Positions 46,219-59,310 of a DNA stretch of 64,000 bases are shown here, in pieces (position 1 is the first letter of the stretch; every line of letters starts with the position of its first letter). The stretch is from Polytrichum commune (Eukaryota; Streptophyta; Polytrichopsida; Polytrichales; Polytrichaceae): positions 34,348,001-34,412,000 of the forward strand of contig OX485804.1 of the NCBI GenBank assembly GCA_950295325.1, in the 5' to 3' direction. A model generated the notes under the pieces. It was not told the DNA's origin, searched no databases, and saw nothing but the letters and a program-made list of their open reading frames with translations. Position numbers and translations under genes: made by a program.

Positions 46219-47088
46219 CACCCGGGACTTGTGGCGCCGTTGGTGAGAGGGCCCAAGTGATCCTAGTGTGGGTGAGGGCCCCGGGCGTTGGGAACGCCTC
46301 CCACCCACGAAGACTAGGAGGCATGAGGGTGAGGCCATGAGCTATGCGTAGCTCATGGTGTGGTGATTCTAGAATGCTCAAGATCACCTCAATCGGAGGT
46401 GTGAGCTAGGAGTTATGGCCACTTGAGTGGGGTGCTGTCCCGGGACAGCGCCCTGGTACAGCAGTGCCTGGGAGTGATTCCCGGGACTGCCAAGGTTCAA
46501 ACAGGCATAACTTCCTCAAGACTTGCCCGAATGGGGCAAGCGAGGAGTCCATCGGCATCTACGTGAAGCGTAGATGAGGATGGAGTGGTTGGTTGTTATG
46601 ATCAGACATCATACAAGGAAGTTATGATGGTCTGAAGCTGCTGGGGGGGTTCTAGGCCCAGCAGCTAAGGGAAAATGTCCACTTGGCCCCAACTCTTGGT
46701 AGAGAGACAAGAGGTTGGTTGGCGGTGGGGTAGGGGCTCCGTGTAGAGTCCTAGAGGCTTATATGGGTGAGGTGGTGTGGCCTCACCCACCCGAGGCCGA
46801 ACGGCAAGGCCTCCATGGGCTTTGGCCTATTGTGAGGCCATAGTTGCCTAGTATGCTTCGGGTTGTTGTAGTGTTGCTCCGGCAACGCGATGATCAACAT
46901 AGGATTGGACTTCCATGGATGGAAGTCCACATTGGGGAAATGGGTTACCGATTAAGGGGTGAGTCCCGAAAGCAAAGTAGGAGGGTTGGTTCCCTCCTAT
47001 GAACTATTGGTCCGGGGTAAGAGGAGCTATCCATTAGCATGACGGAATGCGAATGGTTAGCGCTCGTAACCTTTGCTAGAAACGAAAA
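46219..47088. other. Spacer or intron with stem-loops
   Basis: Non-coding, G-rich. Holds stem-loop repeat S (46455-46660) and a perfect 10-bp-arm hairpin, CCATGAGCTA-TGCG-TAGCTCATGG, at about 46336-46359. It separates the decayed ORF from the short frame at 47089. Confidence 0.5.
46455..46660. repeat. Stem-loop repeat S, copy 3
   Basis: Matches 22316-22525: a hairpin around GGGAGTGATTCCCGGGACTG, 'aacaggcataacttcct', a stem CATCTACG...CGTAGATG, 'gaggatggagtggttggttg', then 'gtctgaagctgctggggggg'. The second stem here is 8 bp rather than 7. Confidence 0.8.
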
Positions 47089-47397
47089 TTGGCAAGATTG
47101 TTAAGGGACCTAGCAAGGGTTGCGACAACGGACTTTCACGTGGTTGCCCGGAATCCGCCGCCACTTGCAATTCTTGCTCCGGGATTTCCGCCGGACAACC
47201 AATTGTCCGCACCACTGGCACTGGACGTTGCGGAGACGGTGGACCGCGTGGGAGTGATTCCCGGACCCGATGGACACGAGGTGTCAGTGCCACCACCACG
47301 TGCTCCATCTTTGGCAACGGACAGAGTGGACCGCCGCGAGGAGTGGAAGCAGAATAAGAAGGAAGCCAAGTTGAAGAAACGGAAGGATAAAGAGTAG
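47089..47397 (+). CDS. Short ORF, unrecognised, basic C-terminus
   Basis: 103-codon frame starting MARLLRDLARVATTDF, Pro/Ala-rich in the middle, ending in a charged run (REEWKQNKKEAKLKKRKDKE). A gene-like GC bias and lysine-rich end suggest the last exon of the decayed gene upstream, but two other frames are open across part of it. Function unknown. Confidence 0.35.
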   Translation: MARLLRDLARVATTDFHVVARNPPPLAILAPGFPPDNQLSAPLALDVAETVDRVGVIPGPDGHEVSVPPPRAPSLATDRVDRREEWKQNKKEAKLKKRKDKE

Positions 47398-48307
47398 ATT
47401 TTAGTTAGGATTCTATTTTGGGTTGTTTTGGGCAAGTAGTTCGTTGGCCCCGAGTTGGGTGGTTTGTCATTTTCTTTGTTTAGGTTTTGACCTCTCATTG
47501 AGGTGGATTGTCAAGACTGCCACGTGGCCCGCGATTTCCAGCATAGAAACCATGGCATGTGGGTGTTAGTTTGGTTTAAGAGGGAGCACTTTGGTGTTTT
47601 CCTCATCATTTTGCAATGCAAATGTTCTTTTGTTCAATTCGGACCTTATGTTTTACTTCACCTTCGGTTTGAGTTGAGTCTTGAATACATGTGTAATGCA
47701 AGTGGTCCCTCCTTCCCCTACTTGAGGTTTCCGAGTTTTCCGCCATTCCCTATCATTGTGTAGGTTGGTTAGGTTAGTATTCCGTGATAGGACAGGGGGA
47801 CAGTAATACCCCGAGGTGCGTGTGGTTGAAACGCCCCTGTGTGAGCATGTGATGGGCGGAGGAATCTTAAACGCAGAAAGGAGGAAATGATTGGCCGAGC
47901 AAGGGGAAAGAACCCCACCGTGGAGTTGTGGGGCAAGGGAAGTTCCACACACACGGTAGGTTCTTCCCCACTTACTCCGTCCAACTAGGGACCGACAATG
48001 AGCAACAGTGGATAAACCTGTCCAATAGTAGGGGGAGAGTTCTGGTTTACGCCTTCCGCTTGCCGTGACCTGGAGGTGGATCATACCGATCAGCAGTAAC
48101 GGACTGGTTTAGAACACTCATGCACCTGCCGCGACTGGCACTTGGTTCCCACTGCGGATGGTAGGCGTGGTAGCCCCATCCCTATGTTAGCCCCGCCGTC
48201 ACGGAAAACATCATACCTTGGGTCGTATTCTGTGTGACCGGTGGAACAGCACAAGCTATCCATTGTGAGGATAGGGGCGCAGATGTTGCGTTTCCACCTT
48301 TCTCGAG
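47398..48307. other. GC-richer intergenic DNA, left flank of CACTA element
   Basis: No gene recognised. Ends with GAG at 48305-48307, the left target duplication of the element that follows. Confidence 0.4.
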
Positions 48308-50265
48308 CATTACAACAGAACACGTCTTTTACAACTGGGTTTTTCAATTTTTACAAGTGAAAAAACCCAGACTTTACTGACGTGGAAAACGACCAGTCGC
48401 TTCAGACAAGAAGTAAAGTGTGGTCATAGTCATGTCGGACAGGACGTTCCCAATGGCAGTGAAGTTTGGGGTGCTCCAGTGCTTTACTTCTTAAAGTCGT
48501 GTCCTACTTCACTACACCTCGTCAATATAAGTAAGATAAGACACACGTTCATATAACTAGGCCTAGTGGACTCATGGCACTGGCACCAGTCATGTATGGT
48601 GTTTGCACTTCACTACACAGAGTCATAACATGTAAAATGCATATATATACATTCCAAATTACTAGTCAATATTAACAACATGGTTGAAACAAATAAGTTT
48701 CATCGTGGCGATGATTAGTTGAATTAATTTTCACACATTACTGTTTCACGTAATCGCGGATAACAAAGCGGGAAGTCAATAACGTTGCGTAGTAAGCGTC
48801 TCTGACTGCTAATAGTAAATAAATACAACAAATGTATATTTTTTTACTACATGTCGTGATATCTACTTCACTGAGTGGAGTAATGTTTACATCAACCAGT
48901 GATTTCTGGCCTACGTTGTGAGGTCATGTGGTTGTCGTATGTCTTTGTTATGTATTACTAGTAGTGAAGTGTATATGACTTTGCCAAGTTATATGTTTTT
49001 AATGCAAATGATTGCGTTTACTATATCGAGTGACATGGGGTTCACTTGACATAGTCATATGTTCCTTGCATATACATTATATTGCCATTGGTCATACTAG
49101 ACAATAACTTTGCGTAGTAAGCGTTTGTGACTAGTAAGAGTGAATAAATATGGAAATGACATATATTTATTACTTGACAAAGTGATATCTACTTTACTAT
49201 GCAAAGTAATGTTGACAACAAATTTTGGTGTTTTCCCTACGTTGTGAGGTCATATGGTCTTCATATATCTTTAGGATTTATTACTAGTAGTTAACTTCAT
49301 GTTCACTTTGCTAAGTGCCATGTTTATGATGCAAATGATTGCGTTTACTGCAACTAGTAACATGAGGATGATTCAACAAGGTCATATGTTTGTGGCATGC
49401 ACCATATATTTCTACTTATCATACAAAATACAATCACCTACGAAATGTAGTTACACAAACATGATAATGATGTTAAAAAACCAAATCATATTTATACAAT
49501 AGTATGTCATGAATGTTTCACAAATCACTACTAACAATGGTAAGCATTAAATTCCAAATGGGTCAATATCTAAAAATCAACATAGGTCTACAAATCCACT
49601 CCACACTCACGTAACCGCACACAACCTTACCCAGTCACCTGCCTAAAGAATGAAATGGCCCTTTGCTTGGCCAATTGTAACCTCCCCTTCGTTGCAAGGG
49701 GAGGTTTATCACCCCCACGCTTATCCATCAATTTTTTGTCTCCTTCTTTCTCCATTTTTTTCGAGCCCTTTTTTGATGGGCTAGACCTCAATTTCTCTGC
49801 AATGTTTATTCAACCATTTTAGCCTTACATTGATTAATGCATTGTGAACTAATGTAGAGAAGGACATTAATGTTAGTTCTACCGAACATGGCCGAAAGTT
49901 TTAGAATTTCCTACAGCTGGTTCTTGGTATGTACCACTTCCTACATAAATGTATATTTCTTGAAATCCATCTCTAATATCTAAACACTCCATGGCTTTAT
50001 GGCTATTACATTACTGCTTCTAGTAATATAGGACAACTATGTTACAGGCCAATAACTATACATAGTAAGCGTCAATGACTACAGGTAGTAAAAAAATACG
50101 ACAATGGCCATTATTGCATACTGGCTACAGTGATACTTCACCATGTGGAATTATGTTTATATAAAAATATAACTTAGCATAAACACTCAGAATAATGTAA
50201 CCCCCCTTCGTGAGAACGTAACCTTTCTGCAGCATTGCACCGGCCTCCAAATTTAATTTATCGTC

Positions 50266-50960
<695 letters not shown>

Positions 50961-51189
50961 CACTTGTTGAGTAACAACATTATAAGAGAAAAAAGAGGTA
51001 CAATGGAGAAGCCAACGACAACATACATCACCAAGAGGAGAAAAGAATCACCACCGAAACGAAGAATGAGCACCGAAGACAAGAGGAACTCGGAGAGCCC
51101 TAGGCCACGGTTTTAGGCCCCCTTTCCACGGATATACAAGGAAGTCGCGCGGTTATAGGGCCCCTTACCCACGGCAATGGGTCCCCAGC

Positions 51190-53030
51190 GGCCTAGTGAA
51201 GGAAACTTAGAACTTAGAGATATAAGATCACTATGTAAGTATGAAAGGTCTTATATGAGGAATATATAGGAGTATATAGGGATATTAGAAAGTATATAGG
51301 ACTAGGATTACATTCCATTAGTATGAATATACGAGATTTTGTTCAAGGACAATTATGAAAGAAGAATATTTAAGCAATTACGAGGAGTATATAAGTATTA
51401 AGGAATATATAGGAATATGGTACATTCTACTAGTATGATCATTGGAATTTAAATCAATCAATATGAAGATTTGATGGATTCTCAAAAATGATTTGGAATG
51501 TAGCCACGACAAAGATATAGTGGAATCTTAGAAAGACGAACATTAGAGTGGTAAAACGGTTATAACCGTTTATAATAGATATCATCTACATATGTCGGAG
51601 ATAGGTAGTTATCTAGAAAAGTGGAGTTAACAACCATTTTAAATATAGATTTTGGGTTAGGAAGAAAAGACTATATAAAGGAAACACTTTTAGGAGACTA
51701 CACCTCATTTTCAATACGACAAAGCTATCTTAAATTTGAGTGTCAAAAACATTTGAGTTCCTTTTGTATCTCGGAGTACTTTTGCAATATACTATCTTTT
51801 CACAAATATGTGTGATCTATCTCTCTTTCTCAATTGGACTTACAAGTTGTTAAGCGGTACTTGGAACTTAAGTGATTAAGCAACCGAGAGAAGATCGAGT
51901 AGACTCTTTTGAGCAAGAACTCAAAAGATTAGTGTATGAGGGTGAGAACAAAACGCTCAAGGATATTCGGAGAATCAATGGAACTTTGAGAGATGTTGTT
52001 ATGATGAAGCAAATGTCAATTCATACAACATGAATGAAGGAAATAAGATTGTCTCTTAAAAGTGGAAGTTATCATTGAACTCCTCAAAAGGGAATTATCC
52101 AAATATAAAGTGATAGAGTGATTAAGATTGAGTTGATAAGACTTGCATGCATATTTCAATTAAATTGAGAGTAAGACTTCTTAAATATTACTAAGAAAGA
52201 GATACAATTAATTGAGAGAAACTTCTCAATATAAACTACCTATATATATTATGTGACTTATAGATGATAGTTGAAGTTACTCATATTCAATTCTTTAAGT
52301 AAATTGTAAGGATAGTAACAAAGATTTTATTGATACTAACAAAAATTGATTGATTAACTACTCACAACAATTGTTATTGAAACTTCTTACCTTTAAGATT
52401 CTTGTGAGTTGTTGGATGTCATTACAAGTGAAAAATTAACTATCAAAGAGAAGAGTTCTCTCTTTTGAGCAAAAGTCAAGAGAGTTATAATTACTCTCGT
52501 CATCAAAAACACTTTGAAGTAAAAACGTGACATTGCAAAACAATCAATGGTGTTTTGGATATAAGGTTATAACCACTATATGTTACACATATCAAAGTTA
52601 CAATACTATAAGTAGTAACACTTGAGCTTAAAAAGGAAGATCAAGAACACAATATTTTTCTTATTATTATAAGTTATGGAGTAATATTATAAAGTATGTG
52701 ATTGACGTTTATGAGCTACGAACTTAACTCCTTGAGGACTTATATAACCTATTAAAAATTATATTGTTATCAACGATATTGTTATACCTCTTGAAACCTT
52801 CTCTAATCTAATTGTTCTTATTATCAATGATGCCTTACATTGAGAGTGAGAATATATGATAATGAGAATGTATTCACTCCAATAATTATATTCATATCAC
52901 AAGGAGAAGAGAGAGATTACTAATTCGAGACCGAGCATATTAATGAGACACGGCAGTTCTCAAGCGAATATAAATTTACATGATGTCTCATCGTGAGTCT
53001 TCTTAGCTAATTACAAAGGAACGACCCACG
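51190..53030. other. AT-rich interior of the CACTA element
   Basis: Many 'tatatagga' phrases at 51240-51420 and purine-rich, leader-like sequence from 51620, but no protein motif. It could be a decayed internal insertion. No gene supported. Confidence 0.4.
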
Positions 53031-53529
53031 GCGTCCATCAACACTTCCATTCTCACACTCACAACTACATTTTCACTCCTACCCACATACACATTCTTAC
53101 TCACATTCTTACACTAACACATACATTATCATTCATACTCTCAAACACATTCTCATTCATACTTTCATATACTCCCTCACACTCACACACACTCACACTC
53201 ACACACTCATACACACTAACGGGTCATTTTTTGTGAGTATTCTGTCTAAAACCCTGAAACACATGACAATTGGACTTAACATTCTCTTCATGTGGACCAC
53301 TTCACTACCCACAGTCATGCACGTTCTACTGGACGTTCCCAAACACGTTTACAAGAGCGTTCCCAACTGAATTGTTGTCCCACTTCACTACTATGACTCC
53401 GCAAAGTTAATTCGGACATCAAATGAGCCCATGTGGATTTCTATAATTCCTCCAATCACTATTTATAGTAGTAAAAGACATGTAGTGAAGTAGGTGTTGG
53501 AATAAAAGACGTGTTTTGTAGTAGTGGAG

Positions 53530-53838
53530 GGAGGATTCGGTTTCTGCGTGTGGTATAGTGGAAACTGTGCCATCACGGAAAGCGGATCAGGCTGACCTAA
53601 AACTTTCTCCACCTTTCCCCCTGTCAAAGGGGGTGGCACGTGTCGGATACCTAAGTGGGACACCTTCCCGAGGGAGGGCTGCCCCCATCATAACACCAGT
53701 CTAAGGGAGTAGTAGTTAGGAGGAGGAAGTGGAGATAGGAAGACAACCCGGAGAAACCAACCCAAAGGGCGAGATCTTGATGAACAACTACCAAGTCTCT
53801 CTTAGCATTCTAGCCTAAAACACTAGAATTATTGTCCT
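53530..53838. other. GC-richer right flank of the CACTA element
   Basis: Resembles the 47.4-48.3 kb flank in composition, in keeping with one host sequence split by the insertion. No coding region; a purine-rich run lies at 53709-53740. Confidence 0.4.
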
Positions 53839-54250
53839 TGTGACACGGTCAAAAATCTAGCGGATAGTGGAAATACATGTCAGATCCGCTACTTCTATCG
53901 CGGAAACCTTATCCCGGAAGTCATGACCCGTAATAAAGAATCTTAGAATGGAGTGTATATAGTTGTTATACTATGGATTCGGGACGCTGAGTCTATTGTT
54001 GTTACTACTCTAGGGTGGGAGCTTGTCCATACTTTGTGTTGTGTTCCATACCTCGGTCCACTACCGGAAAGGCGGAAATATCCGTGCCATACTTTCCGTA
54101 ATATCCCGGATTTCTTAATCCGATTTGTGTTGTCTTAGTTTCTGGTGTTTCTTGTGTGTGTGTTTGTGAAAGATTCCCTCTCTCTAGGATCGTAAACAAC
54201 CGTAGGTTCTTCGTGGGAACGAACTTGGCGCGGTTGTGACGTGTTACGCA
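53839..54250. repeat. Possible solo LTR, unpaired
   Basis: Starts TGTGACACGG and ends GTGTTACGCA, with an AATAAA at about 53934 and a TATATAG at about 53957. TG...CA borders and internal promoter-like elements fit an LTR, but there is no second copy in the window and no clear flanking duplication. Confidence 0.25.
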
Positions 54251-55435
54251 TTTATCAGGTTAATTTAATGAATACGCCACCACCGTGCTACGACATGTAT
54301 GCATTCTACCACATGATGCAAGCATGGTCAAGGATACCTTGCCAAATGGCTTAGCATGAACACTTCCTGGTTGGAGTCAAGGTTGTCCAATTGGGTGGGA
54401 TGGCCATATGGCAACGATTGGTTGGGTCAACTAGTGTATTTATTTATTTATGGTTTTGGATAGCTGATTGAGATATCCACCGGTCAAGCTAATGTGGCGT
54501 AATCTATTTTGCAGGTTTGAACAGTTAACTTGAACATTTAGGTTGACTTAACAGTCAATTGGTCTCCAGTCTAATCACATCAACCCGACCAGTCGGTCAA
54601 TCTAAATTTATTTTATTTTTGGTTGATCTACCCCCTTATGTATGAACGTCACCAAGGTCCCAACCACTCATTGGATGGGACCAGATTGGGATAACCATGG
54701 TTTGGAGTCAGTTTATTCAAATTTTATTGTTGTTTCAACAATTTGAGTTTCCAAAAGACTTCATTTGATGCTAGAAATAATTTCCAGGAGGAATCAAACT
54801 ACACTCAAATTTTGTAATGACCATGGATCAAATTTAGTGTCATGCAATCCTATAGTATTTTATTAAGCTTTATTGTACCCATGCACTTCTTAAATATAGC
54901 ACTTGACATATAGTAACTATTTGTGTTAAAGTTATGAAGAAATTCATTATCATTACTAAAATGTTATAGCATCACAAAACTTCAAATTGGTGTATCTTTA
55001 GCCATATTGGAAATTTGGAATTGAATGGTCGTATTAGGTTGAACTTAAACCAAATACGCAATATGTGTTTTTGCTGCACACATCTCAAATAAGCTTACCA
55101 TATCTTTGAGTTGCATCACACGAGTAGAAGCATAAGCCTTAGACACTCTTAGCATCTTCATACCAATTACGTATTTATCTTCATAATGGATGATATGAAA
55201 TCTTCTTCAAACTTTTTCTAAATTACTTTGTGTGAAAGTCAAGAAATATATTGCAAGGTAACAACCTATCACTAGATACCCAAAAATTACATCACCATGT
55301 ATGTCCACGTTGTACAATAGTTGAAGTATCGACTATATAAGGGGTCCAGATTGGGCTCCAAAAGCGTGTAGGGCTTTACCCTTTCATTACATCACATTCC
55401 TTCCATACTTGCAGGAAAACTTTTATATTGCATTG
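54251..55435. other. Intergenic, no gene seen
   Basis: AT-rich DNA without ORFs or recognisable repeats. Confidence 0.5.
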
Positions 55436-55624
55436 AAAAATCCTTGTCAAAATATACCATAGAACAAGAGACAAAAACCTCTTTATCTTCACACAAGGAC
55501 ACTGCCAATTGCATGGCATGACTTGTTCATTGATAGTACTCCTTAACAACTTCCTGGGAGAACTGCAAGGATATCACCCATGTAAAATTTGCATCACAAT
55601 AGTATAATCTTAGTGCTTTCCTTG

Positions 55625-55860
55625 CAATTTTGTTTCCTAACACCAACCATTGGGGGTGCATTATAAATCTAACCTTATAGTTTTATTGTTGATTCATACT
55701 AAATTGACTCCAGTAGACTACTCCAGGGTTCTTGATCATGACGTAGGTGTTCAATTGGCTTTAAATAGCAGTATTTGGGCTCTACATAGAATTACCGTTT
55801 TTAATTTTCCAAATGAAATGAAATCGATATTAAAGTCTAGGGAGCCAAAAAGGCTAGTGG
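55625..55860. repeat. Isolated diverged unit of the 273-bp repeat
   Basis: 'tttcctaacaccaaccattg', 'gggggtgca', 'ttttattgttgattcatact' and 'gggctctacatagaa' follow in the same order as in the 8748-9580 array. It lies immediately downstream of the LINE remnant's 3' end. Confidence 0.6.
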
Positions 55861-56813
55861 ACTGAAAGTACACCAACTAATTCTCTAGAGTGGCGGAGTG
55901 CGGTAGCCTCCGTGAGATAGAGGTTAATGTCAACTTGATGGTCCAAATGAAAGAAAGACTTGAGGCTCCCTAGAACTACATTCTCAAATAATGATGGACA
56001 CTTATCTCTAATGGGGTGTATATAGGGCACATTCCAACATGAAATGTGCCTCATTTCCAACTGCATTATAAAGAGCAAAAGCGGCATAGTCTAGTATCTT
56101 TAGAGACAGGGATAGTCGACCATTGTCCAATTTCAATGGCAAGTCTATGGTTCGAGGTGTGGTAGGCAACAATGATATTGTGTTGTGGTTGAGTCAATGG
56201 TTGCTTCAAGTACAATTCACATTCGTAATTGAGAAAATTCTTGAGGTGGATGTAACCTAGTTCCTTCCTTGAGGGATGGAAAGAGTTCCACTCTTTAGCA
56301 AGAAAAACCTCCTTGATATCATCATATGCTATTTTTTTACACGGTTGGGTTGTCATGGGGTTCCAGTGAGATAGACCCCATGATGTCTTTCACATGGTTG
56401 TCGATTTGTGCCACGTGTTAAATCCTTGTTCGTCTAGGTTTCAGTAGAGTGAGGTTGCTTTACAAACTAACCAAGAGGATAGGTGGGCAAGCTGTTGTTG
56501 AAAGCCCATAGTGAGCTTAAGAGAGTATAGTTCTATTGGAAGTTCTCCAAATTCGGCCAACAAAATATGATAGGTAGTCGAAGAACGCACTTTGACCGTG
56601 AGTCATCATATGCATCTTCATGCCCTTCTCGGAAACCTTCCAATGAAAGTTTTCCAAGTCACCTCCCCGAATTTTAGTGCCATATGTGAAAGTTGGAAGC
56701 ACCAAAGCCTTGAATAGATGGGATTTGAGTTCCCAACATGTGACTCCAACTACCATTTCTTTCTTGAAGTGCCCATCAAAGGCTTTCATACCAATGATGA
56801 GTGTTGTGAACAT
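55854..56813 (-). pseudogene. LINE (non-LTR retrotransposon) C-terminal remnant
   Basis: Three minus-strand frames continue one protein: 56813-56517 (FKALVLPTFTYGTKIRGGDL), 56356-56066 (HRLAIEIGQWSTIPVSKDTR then LCRFC) and 56087-55854 (MRHISCWNVPYIHPIRDKCP). The order of a 'LP.F.YG...W' type segment, then a '.lAIE.G.W...P...R.C..C' segment and 'H...CP.....R' is typical of plant LINE ORF2 after the reverse-transcriptase domain. The catalytic part is absent. Frames are broken by stops and shifts. Confidence 0.7.
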
Positions 56814-57039
56814 CTACCCCTCTCATTGCAACAACAAAAAATCTTGATACATAATTGGGAAGAGAAAAAAACTCTTATTACCCTAAGAAACATAACATTA
56901 CTCAACTGATGAGTTGTGTTCATGGCCCCCAACAATAGATTCAAGAATAAAGACTTTGGATGCCGGAAATCTAGTGCTTCAAACTGAATCTAAAGTCAAG
57001 GCAACTGAACACAATTCTTCAGCTGAGTAATATTTTAAA

Positions 57040-57600
57040 TCAATACAATATGACAAGAAGCAAAGAGGTTTTGTCTCCACACATGGTAGCAACCATTTGC
57101 ATGGTGCCATGATTTGTTCTTTCCAAACGATAAGGTATATTGGTGTTATTCAGTTGATTTTTCATGTTCTCCAACTTCTACACATTAGATTTACACATTG
57201 AAACTTGTGTTTCAATAGCAAACCTACAATGGAGCACAAATGAAAAATCGGATTGAAAATTTGACTTCCTTTGTTTTAGTTATGGTTATCAAAAGTACAT
57301 GTTTGTTGATTCCTTAACTAGAGAAATGCATCCTCCCAATTGAGTTCACAATTGAGTGTGAATAGTCAATAAAATTTGAGGAGGTAGTCCAGTTTCTTCT
57401 CAACATTTTCTTTATAGTGTTTGTTCTTTGATCCTCACCTAAACAAAAACCACTCAAAATATAGGTGCTCGATTAAGGAAAATAACTGAATGACACCCAC
57501 ATACCTTAATACTCTACAATAACTTCTAGGGATTGCAAGGATGTCACCTAACTATGCAATCAACATCACACAAATATAAATTTGGCTTTTCATTGCATAA
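57040..57600. repeat. Dispersed repeat R2, long copy
   Basis: Extends R2 upstream: 'ccatttgcatggtgccatga', 'tttgttctttccaa', then the R2 core to 'gattaaggaaaat' and 'attgcaaggatgtcacc'. It pairs with 58020-58620 over most of its length; 55435-55600 holds the upstream part only. Confidence 0.65.
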
Positions 57601-58019
57601 CACTACTCTACATATTATTTTATTACGAACACCACAAACATTTGTCTAACGGGATTCACCAGAAAATTCAAATTCAAGTTGAAGTTGGATGAAAAAGAGA
57701 ATAACGAGGGCATTGGTCATGGACTATTCAATGGACCCATGGAACATGACAAGTGGTTGGGCATTCTTATAAGCAACACGATTCTTACATATAAAAGAAA
57801 CTATAAAAATTAAAATTGAAAAAAAACCACAAATGCTTTTTGGCATTTGCATGAATAAAAAAGTGTTTCATCACGAGAGAGTACCCATGCATCACATGAA
57901 TGATCACCTTGGTGGTGTAATGCCCTACTTGTTAGGGTTTTGCGTACCCAAGGGATGTAATCATAGATCGGGGCCTTTATGTTATTTACATTGGAACACA
58001 ATTCTTGCATACTAGTTGC

Positions 58020-58620
58020 AGAAAAAATTGTAAATTACACTGAAAAACCTTTGTCAACAAATGCCACAAGAGATAATAACTCCTAGGTTGTTTTCACACA
58101 TGACACATTGGAGACTGCCATTTGCACGGTGGCATGATTTGTTCTTTCCAAGTGAAAACTCTCCATAACAACTTCGGGGCACTACTACAAGGACATCCCC
58201 TATAGGTATACAAAGACGTTGCACAACATGTGTGTTATGTGGTTTGTGGGTTGAGGGTACGTGGGTGTTATGTGGTTTGTTTTCCATGTTCTTCAACTTA
58301 TGAAGATCGGATAAACAACGAAACTTGTTTTGCGTTAGCAAAACTACGATGAAGCATCTGCAAAAGTCGGACCTCCCATGATTTAGTTATAATGATCGAA
58401 AGTGCATGTTTGTTGATATATGAATTGAATACACAAGTCTTCCCAATGGTGGTCACTATTGAATGTGGAGTAGTTAATAAACTTTGAAGGCAGGGTTTAA
58501 ACATGTGTCTTCAAGGTGCATGTTCTTTGATCCTCACCTAACTACACACCGATCAAGTAAAGGGGTTTGATTACGAAATGCAACCATATAATACATGCAT
58601 ACCTTATCCATTTTGTTAAA
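58020..58620. repeat. Dispersed repeat R2, long copy
   Basis: Same landmarks as 57040-57600 ('gactgccatttgcacggtgg', 'tttgttctttccaa', 'cttgttttgcgttagcaaaa', 'aagtcttcccaat', 'tgatcctcacctaac'). Non-coding. Confidence 0.65.
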
Positions 58621-59089
58621 CTTTTTTTCAAGCTGCCCTCACTCTCTTTCTCAAGCAGGCGTGTCCAGTTGTCTGTCTCCGGCCTCATGACTTGGCAATC
58701 ATCAAAAGGGGCCAGAAAATGGATCAAAGTCAATACAAAAGGCATGTGGGCCTTATATATATGGATAATCTCCTTCACCAACCACCCAAGGTAAGGGTGG
58801 ATGTTCAACATTTACTGAGGGTGAGGGCGAGCTGGGGGAGGAGAGGGTGAAAACACTGATAATTTAGTATTGTGGAGTCTCGTGATTCAATTTTTAGTTA
58901 GATTGATTTTTTGATTGGGGTCAAACACTTTGAATTAGTCCAAGGAGCTTAAATTGTTATGTTGAGAATAGAGATTGCAGGCAGGGTTGAGATTTGCACC
59001 CGTCGCAAACCTCAAATGTAGACGTGATGCACATTTAGCGGGTGTGAGAGTCATTTGATGGGTGCAAATCTCAATACTAATTGGAGGCT

Positions 59090-59310
59090 ACCTGCTCAAA
59101 AGTTGTAAGTTATTCTAAACTCGATAGCCAACAGAAATGGCATGGAGGATTCACACGAGCATTTATTAAAAAGATATGATCTTCACTTTGATAAGAATAA
59201 GATATTCATGTGAGCTCCAAAAACTAGGAGGAAAATGGCTACACGCACGAGTTGGATTCGCTAATCATCTCGCACTAATTGCGTGTTTCATATCTTATGA
59301 GAAGTAGGTG
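59090..59310. repeat. Dispersed repeat R1
   Basis: 'gagctccaaaaactaggagg', 'aaaatggctac', 'gttggattcgctaatcatct' and 'cgtgtttcatatcttatga' follow the R1 order. Confidence 0.55.
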